Source: Amycolatopsis oliviviridis
GTDB lineage: Bacteria > Actinomycetota > Actinomycetes > Mycobacteriales > Pseudonocardiaceae
Length of the DNA: 64,000 nucleotides
Direction of reading: 5' to 3'
NCBI RefSeq assembly: GCF_014654365.1
Contig: NZ_BNAY01000018.1
Span: 21,842 to 85,841, forward strand
The position numbers and the translations under genes are program-made. The notes beneath the pieces are model-generated. The model saw only the letters and a program-made list of their open reading frames with translations, was not told the DNA's origin and ran no database searches. This document shows positions 28,901 through 37,900 of this stretch, in pieces; position 1 is the first letter of the stretch; the number at the start of each line of letters is the position of its first letter.

Positions 28901-31900
28901 GCCGGGTGAACTCACGTCCCGGGTTCCCCTGGCTTCCTGGCTTTCGGACGGAGTCGAGCTGGCCGCGTTCTGGGAGCGGCTCGCGGCCGGGGCGGGACAC
29001 GTGCTGGCCGGTGCCGAACTCGCGGTGTTCGTTCAGGCGAGGAGGTCCGCCGACGGACAGGTCTTCGCCGTCACGGACCCGGAAGGCCGTCCGGTCGAGC
29101 TGAATCCGGCCGCCTTCAGGGACTGGGCGGAAGAAAAGGGCCTCGCGGCCCCTCTTTCCCTCTTCCCGGCGGCCCGGACCCATGGGCCGTTGCTGACCGT
29201 CCCGTTCAGCGGGGGGCTCTGGGCGGGGGCGCGGGATTCCCGGCCGGTGCCAGGTACGGCGAGGCCGGGGATGTTCGAGCTGGTCCTGGCCAAGGACGGC
29301 GAGCGGCCACAGCCCCACCAGCTGGCGGCGGCGCTGCGGGGGAGCGCGTGGAACCACGCCGACGAGATCATGCTGTCCGGACGCGACCGGGCGGATCTGG
29401 AGCTCCTCGGTTCCGCGTTGAGCCGCGACCTCGGTGCGACCGTGCGCCACGAGTTCGAGCGGGGGAAGGCGCCGCTCCTCGTCACCTCGGACGGGCACCT
29501 GACGGTGGGCGGACTCGGTGCCCAAGCCGCTCCGGTCCGGCGACCGGCCGACGAGATCACCGCTCTGCCCTTGCCGCTCAACCTGGGTGTGGCTTTCGTC
29601 GACCCGGCTTTCACTCGCAACCTGACGGGGGTCTTCGAAAACCACCCGGACGACCGGATCCCGGTGGCCGTTCACCACCGCGATGGCCGGTTCTTCCTGC
29701 CGGACGCGCGGAAGCGGGAGATCCCCCATGACCCCTTCAAGTTCGCCGAGGCGCTCGCGAGCCAACCGCTGAGCCTGGTGACGTGGGTGCAATTCTCCAA
29801 GATCTCCCTCTTCGCCTGCGATCTGACGAACGAGAGCTTGAGCAAGCTCAAGGCCGCCTTGGTCAAGCTGCCGGTGCTGGCACACCTCGATGTCGAAGCG
29901 ATCAAGCTCAACACGCGCATCCACATCACGCCGGACAGCGACGTGCTCTTCGGTGATCAGCGCGCGTTGCCGGACGGGACGCTTTCGCTGACTCCGCCGG
30001 GCGCCATCGTCCCGGTCCTGGCCGACCCGGCTTCGGCCGATCCGGGGTTGTCGGTGGCGCGGTTCGGGGAGGACGGGGTTCCCCCGGCCGAGTTCCTCAC
30101 CTGGCGTCCCGGGGACTCCGGAAGCACATTGCTCGGTCACGCGCGCCAGTTGGCGGTCTCCGACCTGAACAGCCGTTTGGCCGCCAGGTTAGGGAGCGGC
30201 GAGTCGCCGGAGGTGCGGGATCGCATGGGCGAGCCCATGCCGGAGAGCTGGGTCCGCGCCTGGCTCGAAGGCACGGGTTCTCCCCACCACCCCTTGGGAA
30301 GCTTCCACGAGGCGGACACCTTCGCCCGGGAGTCGGGTCACGTGGTGAACGCCTGGGAGGTCGCGCAGGCGTGGGGCCGCGCGAGGGTTTCGCAGGAAAC
30401 CCGCCTGGACGAGCACCACGCGATCCCCGCGGAGGACAGGGTTCGTATCGAGTACATGGTGGACGGGTTCGTCGACGCCGCGGTGCAGGCGCCGACGGCT
30501 TCGTTGCCGCGAGTGCGGAGCGCGGTGTTCGTGGCGCCGGGTTCCCTGGCCGGTACCGACGGGCTCGGCGCGGTGGTCGAGTCCCGGATCCGGCTGCGGC
30601 TGAGCAGTTATCCGCCTGGCGTGGTGACGGTCACGGCGGACCAGCTGCTCGCCCAGGTGTCGGTCTCCGCGCTCACCCGTCCCGAGGGCGATCCGCAGAT
30701 CGGTGTCGTGCAGGTCCATGTGGAGGGGCAGCGTGCGCTGAGTGGTCTCTACGGTCCCGAGGCCTATTCCCTGCCGGGCGATCGCCCGAGTCGCCACTGG
30801 AAGGAGCTGGACCAGGCGCGTGCGGATCTCGCGCGGCTGGCCGACGGTGCTCCGGTTCTCGCCCGGGCCGGAGAGATCATGAATCGACTGCACCAGCCTC
30901 CCCGGGTCTTCGTGGAGCGGGAGCCGTCGCGGGTGCACCAGGCACACCGGGAACGTCATCGGGCCGCCACGGACCTGGTCGCTTGGGAACTGCTCTGGAA
31001 TGGCGAGCAGGCCGCGATCGAGCGGGCGCGTGGCCTGGTCACGGCGGTGGGCTGGCCACGTCGAGGCGGAGTCGTGGGCGGCGCGCCGCGGGCCGACCAG
31101 CCTGCTCCGTCGACGGAAGCCGGTTCGTCGAGGGCCGCGGCTTCCACGACGCCGGAAGAGCCGCCTCCGCCCGCCGATGTGATCGCGTGGCAGCCACCGT
31201 TTCCGGATACGCCGGGGCCGCGCACCCTCGACGCGTACGTGGCGGAGAACCACACCATCGCCGGACAGCGCAACTTCGACGGCTTCATCGGGTCCAACGC
31301 GCTGGCCATGATGCCTCTCGAACTTTGGGAGATGGTACGAGAACACCTCAGGAACGACGGGACACCGGCAAGCTGGGCACGGGCCTGGGCCGAGAACATG
31401 AGCCCACGCCAGCCGCTCCAAGCACGGTTCGGCGGGACGTACGGTGTCGCGGCGGCTTCGGGAGGGTTGCTGAACCCCTCCGAGGTGCAGCAGGCATGGA
31501 ATCGCGCGCGAACCACCTTCGAAACCCGCCTGAGCGCCAGTGGTGAGCTCGACGGAATCGACCGGCACTTCTCCATCGGCCTGATGATCGACGGATTCGT
31601 CGACGCCGCGTTGCAGCCGCCCCCACGGATACTTCCGGAAATCCAGGTCGCGGTCTTCGTCGCACCGGGCTCGTCCACCGGGGTGTCCCATCTGCGGACG
31701 GTGGCCGGGCACAAGATCGATTCCCGGCTACAGCAGTATCCGGCGCACGTGAGGTCGTTGTCGGTCGAGCAGTTGCTCGCCCGTGTGTCCATCACCGCGG
31801 TCACCAGGCCCGACGGTGACCCTCGGATCGGGGTCGTCCAGGTGCGGGTGGAAGGGCAGCGGAGGCTGTCCGGGCTCTACGGCCCCGAGATGTACACCGA

Positions 31901-34900
31901 CCCGGCCAACCCGCTTCCCTCGCACCAAACGCACTTGGAAGAGGCACGCAAGGTGCTCGTCCGGATGGCCGAGGATCATCCGGCGTTCGCCCAGGCGCGC
32001 GAGATCATGAACATGTACCACCAGCCGCCTCGCGTGTTCGCCGACCAGGAACCCCCTCGGTTGCATCAGGCGCATCGGGAGCGTCACCGGGCCGCCAACG
32101 ATCTCGTCGCTTGGGACTTGGTCCGGGTGGTGCCCATCATTCCGGGCGAAGAGGTATGGGCGGCGGAAACACGAGCCCGGGCCTTGGTCGCCACCGTGGG
32201 CTGGCCCCGGGAAAGCAGGCTTCTGGGCGGTGCGCCGCGCGATGATCGAGCCGGGCAGGCGAGCGAAGCCGGTTCGTCGAGGTCCACGGGATCCGAGCGG
32301 ATGGTCGACGTGGCGTCGCGGTTGCCGGACGGTGACGCGCTGGCCGGATTGTGGGAGCGGTTGGCAGGCACCGAGGGACGGATGTTCGATTCCGCCGGTG
32401 GCCCGGTGCGGGTATGGGCCGTGCTGTCGGATGACGGGCCGTTGTTCGAAGTGGGGTCGGACGCCTCGCGGTCCGAGCTGACTCCTCAGGAGTTCGTCTC
32501 GTGGGTGGCCGAGCACGAGGTTTCGGCTCCTGAATCGCTCTTTGCGCAACGGGACACCGTCTCCGGGAAGGGCAAAGCCCGGCAAGAGAGCGGACCGGAG
32601 CGTGTTCCCGCGGTGGTGCGGCAGGCGACCGGTCCGGCCGCGAGCAGCGACTTGGTCACGGTCCACGACGGCCGGGGCACTCCGTACGCGAACGCGAGAA
32701 ACTCTCAGGCTCTCCTCGCTTCGATGCTGCCGGGAAAGACCACGTTGGCGTCGGTGGCCGATCTCCCCGGCACGCTCTTCTCCTGGGCGGTCGGCACGCA
32801 CCTTTCCATCGCTTCCTGGCGGGACGGGCGGATCCATCTCCATTCCGACGGTCGCGTCGGCACTTCGGAAACCTCGGGTGGGGGACCGGCCGCCTCGGCG
32901 GACCTGGTCAACTGGACACCGTCGCCGGCGGGAAAGACCCTGGCGGACGAGGTGCGGGACATCAGCCTCGTCAACGACAAGAACCTCAAGCTGTTGATGG
33001 GTAAGAACAACCCCACGCCGATGCCCGTCGAGCTGTGGAAGCTGGTGCAGGACCAGCTCGAACTCGACGCGGTGCCGCCGGAACTGGCGAGGAACTGGGC
33101 CGGATCCCCGAGCGTGCATCGGCTCGGAGACGAGCGAGCGGCGGAGGCCTCTGGAAACGTCCTGAGTCCCTGGGAGATTGGGGCGGCGAAGGGGCGAGCC
33201 CGGGCCTACTTGGAGACGCGGACGACCGATTTCGGCACTCTTCACGAACCGGCTTCGCGCAAGATCAAGCTCATGGTCGAGGGCTTCGTCGACGCCGCGG
33301 TACAGGCGCGGCCGGAGTCCTTACCCTCGATACGAGGTGAGGTGTTCGTCGGTCCGCGTTCTCTGGGGGCCGTGACCGTGACCAGCCTGCTCGCCCGGAT
33401 CGACTCGACGATCAACGCCAGGTTGGCCGAATACCCGAAGAACACGGTGACGACGTCGGCGAAGCAGTTGTCGGAACGTGTCTCCGTCCATGCGCTCACC
33501 CTTGCCGACGCGGACCCGCGGATCGGAGTCGTCGAGGTCCGGGTCGACGGGCAGCGTGAGTTGAACGGGCTGTACGGTCCGTCGGCCTATTCCGACCCGA
33601 AGAACCCGCTTCCTCGGCTCAAGACGTTTGTCGCGGTGACGCGGAAACAGCTCGCGGGAGTGGACCGGAACAGCCCGGAGTTCAGCCGGGCACGGGAAAT
33701 CATGGACAGGTTCCACCAGCCGCCTCAGGAGTTCGCTGGTCTGCCGCCACGTATGCACCAGGCGCACCGGGAACGTCACCTCGCGGCAACGGAGTTGATC
33801 GCGTGGATGCTGTACAGCTCGGATCCCAGGTCTGCGGTTCTGGCCGTGAGAGTCGCCGAAAACTTGGTACCGGACGTCGGGTGGCCACGACCGAGCCGGA
33901 TCGACGGGGTACCGACCCTGAGTCGTGTCATCACCGGACATCCGTCCGCCGATCGTGAAGTGGCCGCGCTGGCGCTGCCGCGAAACACCGGTGTGGCCTT
34001 CGTCGACCCGCGTTTCTTCGGCAACGTCGTGAAGGCATTCGCCGAACGCACGGACGATTCCGTTCCCGTTGTGGTGCACCACAGGGACGGCCGGTTCAGT
34101 CTCCCGGATTCCGCCGGTCAGCGTGGCTCAGCCGGCTATCGGGTGCTGGCCGAGAGCCTCGCCAGCATGCCGGCGAGGCTGATCGAATGGCAGAAGTTCT
34201 CCCGTGTCGTGCTCTACGCCTGCGATCTTCCCAAGGAGGCGCCAGGAAGGCTCCAGGCCGGGCTTGCCGAGATTCCCGCTTTGTCGCATCTCAAGGTCGA
34301 GGCCTACTTCTTGGGAGAGCGGGTCCATTTCCTGCCTGAGGGCACCGTCGTCACCGGTGACATGACCGGTTTGCCGGACGGAACACTCACTCTCGCGCCA
34401 TCGGCCCGAGAGTCCGTCAGGGATTTCTTCGCGGGCTTCCGCACGGCTTTGACCACCGCCGTATACCTCTCCCGATGGAGTGGGCGGGTCGAGGTCGATT
34501 CCCAGGGCACGGTGACCGGGACCAGGCCCACCCCGCTGAGCGGGCTCGTGGGACGTGAGCCGACCGCCTTCGGCCGGACACTCACGCCGCCGGACGTGCT
34601 TGCCTGGCGGCCGTTCCTCGACGGCGCGGAACCGAGCACGCTGAACGAGTACGTGCGGAACCGCAGTATCGTCAACCAGGCCCGCTTCGACGACTTCCTG
34701 TCCACGGGGACGAAAATCCTCGGGTTGCCAAAGGAAATCTGGAACCTGGTGCGGATGCAGCTCATTCTGGATCCGGATTCGACCCCGCTGAACTGGGCGG
34801 GCGACTGGGCGCAGGAAATGGCCCATGCCGAACGCCCGCGACTGGCCCGGGCCGACGACCTGACACCGACGGGCCCTTATGGCCGGGACGAAATACGGCA

Positions 34901-37900
34901 GCTGTCCGGCTTCGCCTTGAACTCGGCGGGGGCCCAGCTGGCCTGGCACCGGGCGAGGATTGCTTACGAGACCAGGCTCGACTTCGGCCGTGGTGAGCTG
35001 CCCGAGGAGGCGCGTAGCCATATCCACATGATGGTGGAGGGTTTCGTCGACGCCGCCGCGCGCGCCCATCCTGGCGAGCTGCCTCGAGTACGTGGTGAGG
35101 TGGTCGTCCCGAAGGGCCAATCCGGCTGGGCGAACTTGGTGCGTTCACAGGTGAAGAAGACAGTCGAACAACGGCTGGAGGAGTACCCCGCGGGTGCCGT
35201 GCCACTGACGGCTAAGCAGCTTTCGGGGCAGATCTCGATCTCCGTGATCACCCGCCCGCGGCGTGACGTCGAGATCGGCAAGGTGCGGCTTCGTGTCGAC
35301 GGGCAACGTGCTCTGTCCGGATTGTATGGGCCCGAAGCGTTCACCGATCCGAACGACCCCTGGCCCGGCCGCGCGAGGCTTTTGAGCCAGGCACGGGAAA
35401 GGCTGGCGCTGACGAAGCCGGACGAACCGGTCTTCGCCAAAGCCAGGGAGATCATGAACCGGTACAACCAGCCTCCACGCGTGTTCGCCGGCCAGGAACC
35501 GCCGCTGCACCGAGCACATCGCTTGCGCTATGAGGGGGCTGTGGAGCTGATCGCCTCCGGATTGATGGCCCGCGTCGAGCTGAAAGAACTCGAGGAAACG
35601 GCCAGACTGCTGGGCGATGTCGTCGGCATGCCACGACTGGGTGGTGCCCCGGTGCCGTCGAAGGGCCTGTTCGCCCTGCACTCACCTGCCGGGGGCAGGG
35701 TCGCCGCCCTGGCGTTGGAGCACAACACCGGTGTCGCTTTTGTCGGCCCTGCCTACTTCACCCACGTCAGCAGGGCCTTCGCCCCGACCCGAACCGACGC
35801 GCTTCCCTTGGTGGTTCATCATCGGGCGGGTCGATGGGACCTTCCCCGAGCCGATGGGAGCCTGGTACCGCACAGTTCGCGTGAGCTCGCGGAGGTGCTT
35901 GCCCGCGTACCCGCCGAGCTTGTGTCCTGGGGGGCCATCGAGCAGATCGAGCTGTTCGCCTGCGATGTGACGCAGGCCGAGGTGTTCAGCCTTCGGGCCG
36001 CTCTGCGCGACATACCCTCGCTGGCTGAAATCTCGGTTACCACGCGCCTGCCGAACAGGAGCGTGCGTATCCTGCCCAACGGTCGGATCAGTGGCGATCA
36101 CCGAGGCGCCGACGTCGCCCCCGGCGCGCTCGTCCTCGGAACGAACGCGGCCACCCATGCCGGTGATTCCGTGGTCGCCGCACGGAATCTGTACGGTGAG
36201 GAAAACCTGATCTCCTTGCTGCCGGACGACGTGGACGCGGCCGTGGTGAGCGGTTCATGGGCGAACGCGACTCCGCATTCGCTGAGAATGATCCGGCGGG
36301 AAATCAACCAGTATGGGGAAACCCAAGTCGAGTTCGCCCCTTGGGCGCCGCTCGTCACCGACCATCGTCCGTCTCCGCTCGTGCTCAGGCTCTGGCCGCG
36401 TGGATCCGGGTTCGGGGTAGGCCCGGAAATTCTCACTCCGGCGGAGACCATGCGCCGTCTTCACGACAGCGAGGCCTTCCAGCGCTATCTGCGAGAACCG
36501 GTGCGACGGCCCATCATTGTTCTCTCCTCGGAGAACCAGACGGTATCCGATCAGAGGGTCGGTGAGTTCCTCAACGCCCTCATCGGCATGGTCAGGCCGG
36601 TGCAACTGGTCAGCTATCAGGGGCGCTACGTGATGGCCGAAGGAGGTCTCAGGTTCCCGCAGTCTCCGCGGGTCGGCTACAGCCTGGTCGCGCCGCTCCC
36701 CGATCTTGAGCTCTCGGCCGGGCCTGACGTGTTCACCCTGTCCGGGACGGCAGGGGCCCCCGCCACGGCCACGGCGCGGAAGATCGCCGCGGCGGTCACG
36801 GCGAAATGGGGGACGGCTCGCTCCGAGCCTGCCCCGCTGGTGATGGTGGTACCCGGTGACGACACGGTGGCCCACGTCGCCGTGCGGTCACGCGACGTCC
36901 GGCTTCCGCTCGGTGGACGGGAGATCGCGGAGCTGTTCCTTTCGGTACCGGGCGCACGGCAGGTACTGGCCTCGGACGCGCGCAAACCTGTGGTGCTCGT
37001 GGGCGACTTCGACGCGAGGGAGGCTCGGCCCGGTGGGATCCGGTTCGATGTGAGCGCGACGTTGGCGGCCCATGGCTTGTTCAACTCCGTGTATGCCACG
37101 AACAGCGACGCGTCGAGCGGGTTCCAGCTGGTCTCAGGGTTGTTCGCGGACCGGGTCAGAACCGAACTGGTCTTCGGCCCAGACAGGCTGCCCGCGGCGC
37201 TTTTCGTCCGGCATGAGGGGGACGAGATCGCGTTGCGACAGGTTCAGGCCTGGGCAGGTGGCGCGGCCTCGACCATGGGGCAGGTGGTTCTGGGGCCGGA
37301 CGGCCAGAAGGTGGAAACTCCCTGGCACAACGCCCTTCCGATCTTTGTGAAGCCTGCCGGCGCCGGCCGGATCCACCTGAAGCGCTCCGACGGCGAACCC
37401 GCCGTCGGAGAACCGGGATTGGCGTTGCGTGACAGTATGGAACTCCGTATGGCACTGGGAAGGGAGGCGGACGGCCAGTCTTGGCCGCAGGATGAGCGAA
37501 CCCCGTTCCTGATCCCGGTCGAGGGCAGGCTCAGCGAGCTGGAGAAGTTCACGACAGACCTCGCGGGCGGTGGCTATTCGCGGGCAACCGTCGCGGCGAG
37601 AGGCCCCGTGGAGCTCAGGAGCCTCCGCCAGATCAGGCTCACCGAGCAGGGCTTCGACCGCGTGCCGGCGGTCCTGCCCACGCCCGCACAGTTCGTCAGT
37701 CACCCCTTGAAGACTCCCGACTCGGCGGTTCACGGGGTGTTCTTCCCGCGAGACCACGTCGATCTGGTCCGGTTCGCGACGGTCGACGCGCGGACCGGTC
37801 CGCTCTTGAGCGGCGGGTATTTCCACTTCCCCACGAAACCCGGCAACCCGCATCTCACTCCTGGTGGTGCGCCGAGCTGGCGTACGATCGTGCACGGCAG